From: Azoarcus sp. DD4
GTDB taxonomy: Bacteria; Pseudomonadota; Gammaproteobacteria; Burkholderiales; Rhodocyclaceae
NCBI RefSeq assembly: GCF_006496635.1
Contig: NZ_CP022958.1
Span: forward strand, 5,270,001-5,334,000
Length of the DNA stretch: 64,000 bases
Direction: 5' to 3'
Positions within the stretch are counted from its first letter, which is position 1. Each line of letters starts with the position of its first letter. This document shows positions 18,519-25,746 of the stretch, one piece after another. The position numbers and the translations under genes were made by a program. Below the pieces are notes generated by a model. The model saw nothing but the letters and a program-made list of their open reading frames with translations, was not told the DNA's origin and did no database searches.

Positions 18519-20015
18519 ATGGCTGACACGCAAGCCCAGAACGAAGCCCAGGCCGCCGGCCTGGCAATTGAAGGCGGCGAATTCGAATCGCTGCTGCGCC
18601 AGGAATTCAAGCCCAAGACCGACGAAGCCCGCAGTGCCGTCGAGAGCGCGGTGCGCACGCTGGCCGAACAGGCCCTGGCGCAGACCACGCTGATCGGCGC
18701 GGACGTGGTCAAGTCGATCGAGGCCATCATCGCTGCGCTCGACCAGAAGCTCACCGAGCAGATCAACCAGATCATGCACCACGAAGACTTTCAGAAGCTG
18801 GAAGGTGCCTGGCGCGGCCTGCACTACCTGGTGAACAACACCGAAACCGACGAGATGCTGAAGATCCGCGTCTTCAACATCACCAAGAGCGAACTCGGCA
18901 AGACGCTGAAGCGCTACAAGGGCACCGCCTGGGATCAGTCGCCGCTGTTCAAGCGCGTCTATGAAGAAGAATACGGCCAGTTCGGCGGCGAACCCTATGG
19001 CTGCCTGGTGGGCGACTACCACTTCGACCAGAGCCCGCCCGATGTCGAGCTGCTGGGCGAAATGGCCAAGGTCAGCGCCGCCGCGCACACCCCCTTCATC
19101 ACCGGCGCCTCGCCCACCATCATGCAGATGGATTCGTGGCAGGAACTCGCCAACCCGCGCGACCTGACCAAGATCTTCACCACGCCGGAATACGCCGCGT
19201 GGCGCTCGCTGCGCGAGTCCGACGATTCCAAGTACATCGGTCTGGCGATGCCGCGCTTCCTCAGCCGCGTGCCCTACGGCGCCAAGACCAACCCGGTCGA
19301 GGAGTTCGACTTCGAGGAAGACACCGGCGCCGCCGACCACAGCAAGTACACCTGGGCCAACGCCGCCTATGCGATGGCGGTGAACATCAACCGCTCGTTC
19401 AAGGAATACGGCTGGTGTTCGCGCATCCGCGGCATCGAGTCCGGCGGCGCGGTCGAAGGCCTGCCGGTGCACAGCTTCCCGACCGACGACGGCGGCGTGG
19501 ACATGAAGTGCCCGACCGAGATCGCCATCTCCGACCGCCGCGAGGCCGAACTCGCCAAGAACGGCTTCATGCCGCTGGTGCACAAGAAGAATTCCGACTT
19601 CGCCGCCTTCATCGGTGCCCAGTCGCTGCACAAGCCGGCCGAGTATGACGATCCCGACGCCACTGCCAACGCCAACCTCGGCGCCCGCCTGCCCTACCTG
19701 TTCGCCACCTGCCGCTTCGCCCATTACCTGAAGTGCATCGTCCGCGACAAGATCGGCTCCTTCAAGGAGCGCGACGACATGCAGCGCTGGCTGCAGGACT
19801 GGATCATGAACTACGTCGACGGCGATCCGGCCCACTCCTCCGAAGCCACCAAGGCCCGCCGTCCACTGGCCGCGGCCGAGGTCGTGGTCGAGGAAGTCGA
19901 AGGCAACCCGGGCTTCTACTCGTCGAAGTTCTTCCTGCGTCCGCACTACCAGCTCGAAGGCCTCACCGTGTCGCTGCGTCTGGTATCCAAGCTGCCCTCC
20001 ACCAAGGGCGCATGA
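18519..20015 (+). CDS. tssC: T6SS sheath large subunit TssC (VipB)
   Basis: A 498-residue sheath protein with classic motifs: LDQKLTEQINQIMHHEDFQKLEGAWRGL split over about residues 80-110, EEYGQFGGEPYG near 150, FLSRVPYGAKTNPV near 250, and KFFLRPHYQLEGL near the C-terminus. The C-terminal loop exposed by contraction is the unfolding target of ClpV, encoded later in the operon. Length and sequence are ordinary for the family. Confidence 0.97.
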   Translation: MADTQAQNEAQAAGLAIEGGEFESLLRQEFKPKTDEARSAVESAVRTLAEQALAQTTLIGADVVKSIEAIIAALDQKLTEQINQIMHHEDFQKLEGAWRGLHYLVNNTETDEMLKIRVFNITKSELGKTLKRYKGTAWDQSPLFKRVYEEEYGQFGGEPYGCLVGDYHFDQSPPDVELLGEMAKVSAAAHTPFITGASPTIMQMDSWQELANPRDLTKIFTTPEYAAWRSLRESDDSKYIGLAMPRFLSRVPYGAKTNPVEEFDFEEDTGAADHSKYTWANAAYAMAVNINRSFKEYGWCSRIRGIESGGAVEGLPVHSFPTDDGGVDMKCPTEIAISDRREAELAKNGFMPLVHKKNSDFAAFIGAQSLHKPAEYDDPDATANANLGARLPYLFATCRFAHYLKCIVRDKIGSFKERDDMQRWLQDWIMNYVDGDPAHSSEATKARRPLAAAEVVVEEVEGNPGFYSSKFFLRPHYQLEGLTVSLRLVSKLPSTKGA

Positions 20016-20039
20016 TCCGCCACCAAGAACGTACCAACC

Positions 20040-20058
20040 CGCCGGGCCCCGCCCGGCG
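20040..20058 (+). promoter_or_regulatory. tight hairpin between tssC and hcp
   Basis: A perfect 8-bp stem (cgccgggc at 20040-20047, gcccggcg at 20051-20058) closes a 3-base loop 25 bases after tssC. No T run follows, so it is more likely an mRNA-stabilising or processing element that could uncouple the high level of hcp message from upstream genes than a terminator. Confidence 0.5.
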
Positions 20059-20093
20059 TTACCCGCACCATCCAAGACAGATAGGAGATCACC

Positions 20094-20582
20094 ATGGCAG
20101 TCGATATGTTTCTGAAGCTCGGCAGCATCAAGGGCGAGTCCGTTGACAAGACCCACAAGGAGTCTGTCGACGTCCTCGCCTGGAGCTGGGGCCTGAGCCA
20201 GTCCGGTACTACCCACATCGGCGGCGGCGGCGGCTCGGGCAAGGTGAGCGTGCAGGACATTTCCTTCACCAAGTACATCGATGCCTCCAGCCACGCCATG
20301 ATCCAGGCCTGCTGCAGCGGCGAACATTTCGACCAGGCCGTGCTGACCGTGCGCAAGGCCGGCAAGACCCCGCTCGAGTACATCAAGATCACGATGAAGG
20401 AAGTCATCATCACTTCCGTCAGCACCGGCGGCAGCGGCGGCGAGGATCGCCTGACCGAGAACGTCACGCTGAACTTCGCCGAGTTCAAGTACGAGTACAC
20501 CGAGCAGTCCCCGACCGGCGGCAAGGGCACCACCAAGACCGCCAGCTGGAACATCGCCGAGAACCACGGCGAAGTCGGCTGA
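20094..20582 (+). CDS. hcp: T6SS tube protein Hcp (copy 1)
   Basis: A 162-residue Hcp. The Hcp pattern is clear: AVDMFLKLGSIKGES at the start, LAWSWGLSQSG near 40, VSVQDISFTKYIDASS near 55 and VLTVRKAGKTPLEYI near 82. Hcp hexamers stack into the inner tube and carry small effectors in their lumen. A good ribosome site (TAGGAGATCACC) precedes the ATG. It lies between two GC-rich hairpins and directly upstream of a second, clearly different hcp. Confidence 0.96.
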   Translation: MAVDMFLKLGSIKGESVDKTHKESVDVLAWSWGLSQSGTTHIGGGGGSGKVSVQDISFTKYIDASSHAMIQACCSGEHFDQAVLTVRKAGKTPLEYIKITMKEVIITSVSTGGSGGEDRLTENVTLNFAEFKYEYTEQSPTGGKGTTKTASWNIAENHGEVG

Positions 20583-20591
20583 TGCCGACCG

Positions 20592-20620
20592 GCGGCGCGG
20601 CCCGCAAGGCGCCGCGCCGC
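20592..20620 (+). promoter_or_regulatory. GC-rich stem-loop between the two hcp genes
   Basis: A 10-bp perfect stem (gcggcgcggc at 20592-20601, gccgcgccgc at 20611-20620) with a 9-base loop begins 9 bases after the first hcp stop. A TTTTT run appears only about 12 bases further on, so it may attenuate read-through or protect the upstream hcp message from 3' decay. Confidence 0.5.
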
Positions 20621-20684
20621 GGCTTCATCCGGTTTTTCCGCATTCCCGCTTTCCCGCTGACCATCCCCGCGACAGGAATCCGTC

Positions 20685-21194
20685 ATGGCCTCCGGCGACA
20701 TGTTTCTGAAAATCGAAGGTGCGCGCATGGGCCCGATCAAGGGCGAGGCCCAGGACACGCAGCACAAGGACGAGATCGACATCCATTCCTGGACCTGGGG
20801 CATGCAGGGCAACGCCAGCGCCACCGCCACCGCGGGCGGGCGCACCGGCGGCGCCAGCCAGGTTTCCGTCAGCGAACTCATCGTCTCCAAGAGCTTCGAC
20901 CGCGCCAGCACCGCGCTGCTGGTGGCCCTGCGGTCCAACGAACAGATCAAGCGCGCGGTACTCACCGCGCGCAAGGCCGGCGGCGCCAAGGCCGTCGAAT
21001 TCCTCGTCATCACCATGGAAAACGCCCGTATCCGCTCGGTCGAGCTGTCCGGCACCGGCGGCGGTGACGATCCGGTGCGCGAACAGGTAGCCATCTCCTT
21101 CCAGAAGATCGCCATCGAATACCGCGGCCAGGAAAGCAGCGGCGGCGGTAATGCAGTGTCGCGCTTCGAGACCGACGTCACCCCCAATAGCTGA
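20685..21194 (+). CDS. hcp: T6SS tube protein Hcp (copy 2)
   Basis: A 169-residue Hcp-family protein: ASGDMFLKIEGARMGPIKGEAQD at the N-terminus, IDIHSWTWGMQG near 36, VSELIVSKSFDRAST near 62 and VLTARKAGGAKAVEFLVI near 92. It shares the family pattern with the preceding hcp but the two differ at most positions, so this is not a recent duplication. Different Hcp paralogs usually carry different cargo or belong to different tube mixes. It is followed 24 bases later by tagJ. Confidence 0.95.
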   Translation: MASGDMFLKIEGARMGPIKGEAQDTQHKDEIDIHSWTWGMQGNASATATAGGRTGGASQVSVSELIVSKSFDRASTALLVALRSNEQIKRAVLTARKAGGAKAVEFLVITMENARIRSVELSGTGGGDDPVREQVAISFQKIAIEYRGQESSGGGNAVSRFETDVTPNS

Positions 21195-21218
21195 ACCCAC
21201 GACCAGGAGACCGCCGGC

Positions 21219-22067
21219 ATGTCCGTCACCGCCAAGAACGTCGCCGACGCCGAAGCCAGCCTGCGCGCCGGCGACCCGGATACCGCGCTCAGCCAGCTGC
21301 AGGCTGCCATCCGCGCCCAGCCGGCCGACGCCAAGCTGCGCGTGTTCCTGTTCCAGCTGCTGGCCGTGCTCGGCCAGTGGGAACGCGCGCTCAACCAGCT
21401 CAACGTCGCCACCGAACTCGACGCCTCGACCCTGGCGATGGCCCAGATGTACCGCGAAACCCTGCGCTGCGAGTTGCTGCGTGCCGAGGTCTTCGCCGGC
21501 AAACGGGTGCCGCTGCTGTTCGGCGAGCCGGAGCAATGGCTGGCGCTGCTGCTCGAATCGCTGCTCACCGCCGGCCGCGGCGACCACGCCGCCGCGCTGC
21601 GCCTGCGCGAACAGGCCTTCGAACTGGCGCCGGCCAGTGCCGGCCGCCTCGACGGTGCCCCCTTCGAGTGGCTGGCCGATGCCGACGCCCGCCTCGGACC
21701 GGTGTGCGAGGCGGTCATCAACGGCCGCTACTACTGGATCCCGTTCTCGCGCCTCGCCAGCGTCGACATCGAGGCGCCGGCCGACCTGCGCGACTTCGTG
21801 TGGGCACCCGCGCACTTCCTGTTCACCAACGGCGGCGAGGCCGTCGGCGTGATTCCGACGCGCTATCCGGGCTCCGAGAGCGTGGCCGACGGCGCCATCA
21901 AGCTCGCCCGCCGGACCGAATGGCTGGAGCACGACGGCGACTACCGCGGTATCGGCCAGCGCCTGCTCACCACCGACGCCGGCGAGTTCGCGCTGCTCGA
22001 CATCCGCCGCATCGAGTTCAACGCTGGCGACAACGCCGATACGATGCCGGCCGCACTCGATGGCTGA
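21219..22067 (+). CDS. tagJ: T6SS accessory protein TagJ (ImpE family)
   Basis: A 282-residue ImpE/TagJ protein. The N-terminal half is TPR-like (ADAEASLRAGDPDTALSQLQ; VFLFQLLAVLGQWERALNQL); the C-terminal half has the ImpE block GRYYWIPFSRLASVDIEAP and LRDFVWAPAHF. In Pseudomonas the homologue (HsiE1) binds the TssB sheath protein and modulates sheath disassembly by ClpV. The 3' end overlaps tssE by 8 bases, implying translational coupling. A CAGGAGACC ribosome site lies upstream of the ATG. Confidence 0.92.
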   Translation: MSVTAKNVADAEASLRAGDPDTALSQLQAAIRAQPADAKLRVFLFQLLAVLGQWERALNQLNVATELDASTLAMAQMYRETLRCELLRAEVFAGKRVPLLFGEPEQWLALLLESLLTAGRGDHAAALRLREQAFELAPASAGRLDGAPFEWLADADARLGPVCEAVINGRYYWIPFSRLASVDIEAPADLRDFVWAPAHFLFTNGGEAVGVIPTRYPGSESVADGAIKLARRTEWLEHDGDYRGIGQRLLTTDAGEFALLDIRRIEFNAGDNADTMPAALDG

Positions 22068-22569
22068 CCTGCTGCCACTCGACCGCCTGCAGCCAGCGCT
22101 GCTCGACCGCCTGCGCGACGACGCCCCCGACCAGCGCACCGAAGCGAAGGAGGCCCGCGTACTCAACCGCCACCAGCTGCGCGAGGCGGTGCTGCGCGAC
22201 CTCAGCTGGCTGCTCAACGCAATGCGCCCGCCGGCGCGCGACGGCATCGCTGCCTGGCCGGAAGTCGAGAACTCGGTGGTGAACTACGGCATGCCCTGCT
22301 TTTCGGGCGAAACCGCGTCCTCGCTCGACATCACCGACCTCGAGCGCGCCATCCGCGACTCGCTGATCCGGTTCGAGCCGCGCATCATCCCCGGCACCCT
22401 GCAGGTGAGCACCGAGCAGCTGGAGAACGTGCTCGACTGGCACAACGTCATCAGCGTGCGCATCTCGGCGCAGATCTGGGCGCAGCCGGTGCCGCTGGAG
22501 CTGCTGCTGCGGACAGAACTCGACCTCGAAAGCGGCCTGGTCGAAGTGCGCGACCTCGGCGGCTACTGA
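22060..22569 (+). CDS. tssE: T6SS baseplate protein TssE (gp25-like)
   Basis: A 169-residue gp25-like baseplate wedge protein. Typical features are LNRHQLREAVLRDLSWLLN near residue 35, SVVNYGMPCFSGETASSLDI near 75 and IRFEPRIIPGTLQV near 105. TssE initiates sheath polymerisation on the TssFGK baseplate. It overlaps tagJ and ends 88 bases before tssF; that gap is filled by a palindromic repeat described separately. Confidence 0.94.
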   Translation: MADLLPLDRLQPALLDRLRDDAPDQRTEAKEARVLNRHQLREAVLRDLSWLLNAMRPPARDGIAAWPEVENSVVNYGMPCFSGETASSLDITDLERAIRDSLIRFEPRIIPGTLQVSTEQLENVLDWHNVISVRISAQIWAQPVPLELLLRTELDLESGLVEVRDLGGY

Positions 22570-22576
22570 GGCCATA

Positions 22577-22652
22577 TGAAACAAGCCCCACGCTCACTAC
22601 GTTCGCTCCTGCCCAAGGGGGCGTCGGTACGCTTGGGGCGGCACGGCGCTTA
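22577..22652 (+). repeat. solo copy of GC-rich palindromic repeat
   Basis: The segment between tssE and tssF reads like one unit of the tandem arrays at 46490 and 59578: gccccacgctcactac at the left, then ctgcccaagggggcg, then cgcttggggcggca at the right. The same order of blocks (GCCCC-CACGC, CCC-AAGGGGG, CTTGGGGCGGC) is seen in the 59578 array. It ends 5 bases before the tssF ATG, leaving no Shine-Dalgarno sequence of the usual kind. Confidence 0.7.
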
Positions 22653-22657
22653 CTGAC

Positions 22658-24529
22658 ATGGACCCGCGGCTGCTGCGCTACTACAACCTCGAACTCCAGC
22701 ACCTGCGCGAGATGGGTGCGGAGTTCGCACGCCAGTTCCCCAAGATCGCCGCCCGCCTCGGCATGGACGGCATCGAGGTGGCCGACCCCTACGTCGAGCG
22801 CCTGCTCGAAGGCGCCGGTTTCCTGGCCGCACGCGTCCAGCTCAAGCTCGATGCCGAATTCCCTCGCTTCACCCAGCGCCTGCTGGAGATGCTGCACCCG
22901 CACTACCTGGCACCGACGCCAGCCATGCTGGTGGCGCAATTCCGACCTGTGCCGGGCGAAACCAACCTCGCACGCGGCTTCACCCTGCCGCGGGGCGCCC
23001 CCTTCCGCAGCCCGCTCGGCAAGGGCGACAGCGCCGCCTGCGAATTCCGCACCGCGCACGAAATCCAGCTGTGGCCGATCGAACTCACCCAGGCGCGCTA
23101 CTTCAGCTTCGCCGCCGACCTGCCGCTGGCTAAGCTGCCGCTGGCCGGCCGGGTGCGTGGCGGCGTGCGGTTCACCTTGCGGACCACCGGCGGGCTGAAA
23201 TTCAGCCAGCTCTCGCTCGACACCCTCAACCTGCACCTCGGCGGTGCCCAGGAGGTCGCCTACCGGCTGTGCGAGCTGATCGGCACCGCTATGCTCGGCG
23301 CACTGGTGCAGCCCACCGGCGGCAAGGCGCCCTGGCAGCACTTCATCCCACCCGACCAGGTCCGCCTCACCGGCTACGACGACAATCAGGCGCTGCTGCC
23401 CACCGGCAACCGCGGCTTCGGCGGCTACCGGCTGGTACAGGAGTATTTCTCCTTCCCCGAGCGCTTCCTGTTCTTCGATGTCGGCGGGCTCGCCCCGGCG
23501 CTCGCCCAGGCCGACGAGGAAATCGAACTGATCCTGCTGTTCGGACAGGGCGACGCGGTGCTGGAGAGCGTGGTCGATGCCGCCAATTTCCTGCTCCACT
23601 GCACGCCGGCGATCAACCTCTTCCCCAAGCGTGCCGACCGCATCCACATCAACGACAGCAGCCACGAGTTCCACGTCGTCGCCGACCGCACCCGGCCGAT
23701 GGACTACGAGATCTACGAACTGACCGAGGTGCTCGGCCACTTCCACGGCTCGCGCGAGGAGCAGCGCTTCCTGCCCTTCTACGCCGATTTCCACTCCGAC
23801 GTTGGCAACGGCCAGGCCTACTACAGCTGCCGGCGCGAGCCGCGCCTGCTGTCGGAAAAACAGAAGCGCAACGGTCCGCGCACCGGCTACATCGGCAGCG
23901 AGGTCTTCCTGTCGCTGGTCGACCCGCGCGAAGCACCCTACCGCGCCGACCTGCGACAGCTGTCGATACAGGCCATGTGCACCAACCGCGACCTGCCCAT
24001 CCTGATGCCCCTGGGCGGCGGCCAGACCGACTTCTCGCTCGACATCGCCGCGCCGGTCGAGGCCATCCGTTGCGTGCGCGGCCCGTCGCGGCCTTACGGC
24101 ATGCTGGCCGAAGGCTCGACCGCCTGGCGGCTGATCAGCCACCTCGCGCTCAACCATTTCTCGCTGGTCGATGCCGACGCGCACGAGGGCGCCGGCGCGC
24201 TGCGCGAGATGCTGGAGCTCTATGCCACCAGCGCCGACGCCGGCATGCGCCGCCAGGTCGAGGGCCTGAAGTCGGTCCGGGTGCTGCCGGTGGTGGCCCG
24301 CCTGCCCTTCCCCGGCCCGATCTGCTTCGGCCGCGGCCTGGAGATCGCGCTGGAGGTGGATGAGACCGCCTTCGAGGGCGGCGGCGCCTTCGTGTTCGGC
24401 AGCGTCATGGAACACTTCCTGGCGCGCCACGCCTCGCTCAACAGCTTCACCCAGACCGCGCTGCGCTCGCTGACGCGCGGCCTCATCATGCGTTGGGAAC
24501 CGCGATGCGGCAAACGCGCGATCCTGTAG
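22658..24529 (+). CDS. tssF: T6SS baseplate protein TssF
   Basis: A 623-residue TssF (VasA/ImpG) protein. It starts with the diagnostic MDPRLLRYYNLELQHLREMG and contains ADPYVERLLEGAGFLAARVQLKLD near 45, HPHYLAPTPAM near 85, and RPMDYEIYEL near 350. With TssG it forms the baseplate wedge around the VgrG spike. The region before the ATG is a palindromic repeat rather than a ribosome site. The 3' end overlaps tssG by 25 bases. Confidence 0.96.
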   Translation: MDPRLLRYYNLELQHLREMGAEFARQFPKIAARLGMDGIEVADPYVERLLEGAGFLAARVQLKLDAEFPRFTQRLLEMLHPHYLAPTPAMLVAQFRPVPGETNLARGFTLPRGAPFRSPLGKGDSAACEFRTAHEIQLWPIELTQARYFSFAADLPLAKLPLAGRVRGGVRFTLRTTGGLKFSQLSLDTLNLHLGGAQEVAYRLCELIGTAMLGALVQPTGGKAPWQHFIPPDQVRLTGYDDNQALLPTGNRGFGGYRLVQEYFSFPERFLFFDVGGLAPALAQADEEIELILLFGQGDAVLESVVDAANFLLHCTPAINLFPKRADRIHINDSSHEFHVVADRTRPMDYEIYELTEVLGHFHGSREEQRFLPFYADFHSDVGNGQAYYSCRREPRLLSEKQKRNGPRTGYIGSEVFLSLVDPREAPYRADLRQLSIQAMCTNRDLPILMPLGGGQTDFSLDIAAPVEAIRCVRGPSRPYGMLAEGSTAWRLISHLALNHFSLVDADAHEGAGALREMLELYATSADAGMRRQVEGLKSVRVLPVVARLPFPGPICFGRGLEIALEVDETAFEGGGAFVFGSVMEHFLARHASLNSFTQTALRSLTRGLIMRWEPRCGKRAIL

Positions 24530-25554
24530 CCCTGTTCGACGCGCTCGCACGCGAGCCCTGGGCCTTCGACTTCCTGCAGGCGATGCGCCGCATCGAATGC
24601 GCCTTTCCGGACAAACCGCGCTGGGCGGGCGCACTGCGGCCGCAGGACGAACCGGTGCGGCTCGGCCAGGACCCCTCGCTGTCGTTCGCACCGGCCAGCC
24701 TGTCGGCCTTCAAGACCGGCAGGGAAGGCGCGCCGCCCCGGCTGGAAGTGCGCTTCTTCGGCCTGCTCGGCCCCAACGGCCCGCTGCCGCTACACCTCAC
24801 CGAGTACGCCCGCCACCGCCAGCTGCACCACGGCGACGAGACCTTCGCCCGCTTCCTCGACCTCATCCACCACCGTTTCCTGGCGCTGTTCTACCGTGCC
24901 TGGGCGCAGGCCCAGCCCACGGTCAGCCTCGACCGCCCGCAGCAGGACCGCTTCGCCGCCTACGTCGGCTCGCTGATCGGCATCGGCCAGCCCGGCCTGC
25001 AGCAGCGCGACCACGTGCCGGACAACGCCAAGCGCTTCCATGCCGGCCTGCTCGCCCGCCAGGTGCGCAACGCCGAGGGCCTGCATGCGGTGCTGGGGAG
25101 CTATTTCGAGTTGCCGGTGGAGGTCGAGCAGTATGTCGGTCACTGGATGCCGCTGCGCGAACGCGATCACTCGCGCCTCGGCCGCAACCGGCTCGGCACC
25201 GACACCGTGCTCGGCCGCCGGGTGTGGGACAGGCAGAGCAAGTTCCGCCTGCACATCGGCCCGATGACCCTGCTGCAGTACGAGGCCTTCCTGCCCGGCG
25301 GCGATGCACTGCCGCGGCTGGCCGACTGGGTGCGCTTCTACACCAACGGCGAGCTCGGCTGGGACGTCCGCCTCAAGCTGAAACACGACGACGTGCCAGC
25401 CCTGCGGCTCGCCCGCGGCGCCCGCCTGGGCTGGACCAGCTGGCTGGGCACGCGCAAGACCGACCGCGATGCCGACGACCTGGTGCTCGATGCCGAACGC
25501 CTGGTTGCCGGCCGCGCAAGCGATACCCGTGCGGGAGCACACCCGCATGCCTGA
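24505..25554 (+). CDS. tssG: T6SS baseplate protein TssG
   Basis: A 349-residue TssG (VasB/ImpH) protein with PWAFDFLQAMRRIE near residue 18, RLEVRFFGLLGPNGPLPLHLTEYA near 75, and FHAGLLARQVRNAEGL near 180. The ATG at 24505 is preferred over a TTG 12 bases earlier; both overlap the end of tssF, so translation is coupled. The stop is immediately followed by a MITE-like element that separates tssG from clpV. Confidence 0.94.
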   Translation: MRQTRDPVALFDALAREPWAFDFLQAMRRIECAFPDKPRWAGALRPQDEPVRLGQDPSLSFAPASLSAFKTGREGAPPRLEVRFFGLLGPNGPLPLHLTEYARHRQLHHGDETFARFLDLIHHRFLALFYRAWAQAQPTVSLDRPQQDRFAAYVGSLIGIGQPGLQQRDHVPDNAKRFHAGLLARQVRNAEGLHAVLGSYFELPVEVEQYVGHWMPLRERDHSRLGRNRLGTDTVLGRRVWDRQSKFRLHIGPMTLLQYEAFLPGGDALPRLADWVRFYTNGELGWDVRLKLKHDDVPALRLARGARLGWTSWLGTRKTDRDADDLVLDAERLVAGRASDTRAGAHPHA

Positions 25555-25700
25555 GAACGTGTGAAGGAATCGTAGCGAGCAGGGTCGAGTGCAAGGCGCG
25601 AGTTCGCGAACGACGAGACATATCAGACAGATAGGCGAGGAGTGAGCGAATGAGCAACGCAGCAATCGACCCGCGCAGTAGATTTATTCACACGTCCTGA
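25551..25700. mobile_element. MITE-like foldback element between tssG and clpV
   Basis: Perfect 9-bp inverted repeats ACGTGTGAA (25557-25565) and TTCACACGT (25687-25695) bound a 139-bp segment. Allowing mismatches, the ends extend to about 20 bp (consensus TSAGRACGTGTGAAKRAATC). The interior halves are also related in inverted orientation (GGGTCGAnTGC on each arm) with a small TTCGCGAA palindrome, so the whole element can fold back on itself. It has no coding capacity. The left end lies on the tssG stop codon. It resembles abundant intergenic elements I recall from Rhodocyclales genomes, but copy number is not checked. Confidence 0.6.
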
Positions 25701-25746
25701 CACCACCCGCGGCCGACAACGGCCACCTACGAAGAGAGAGACACGC

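Noticed and set aside
17499..20567. 1022-codon minus-strand frame opposite tssA-tssC-hcp
   Set aside because: Spans several well-supported genes on the other strand and shows no domain; shadow of GC3-rich coding.
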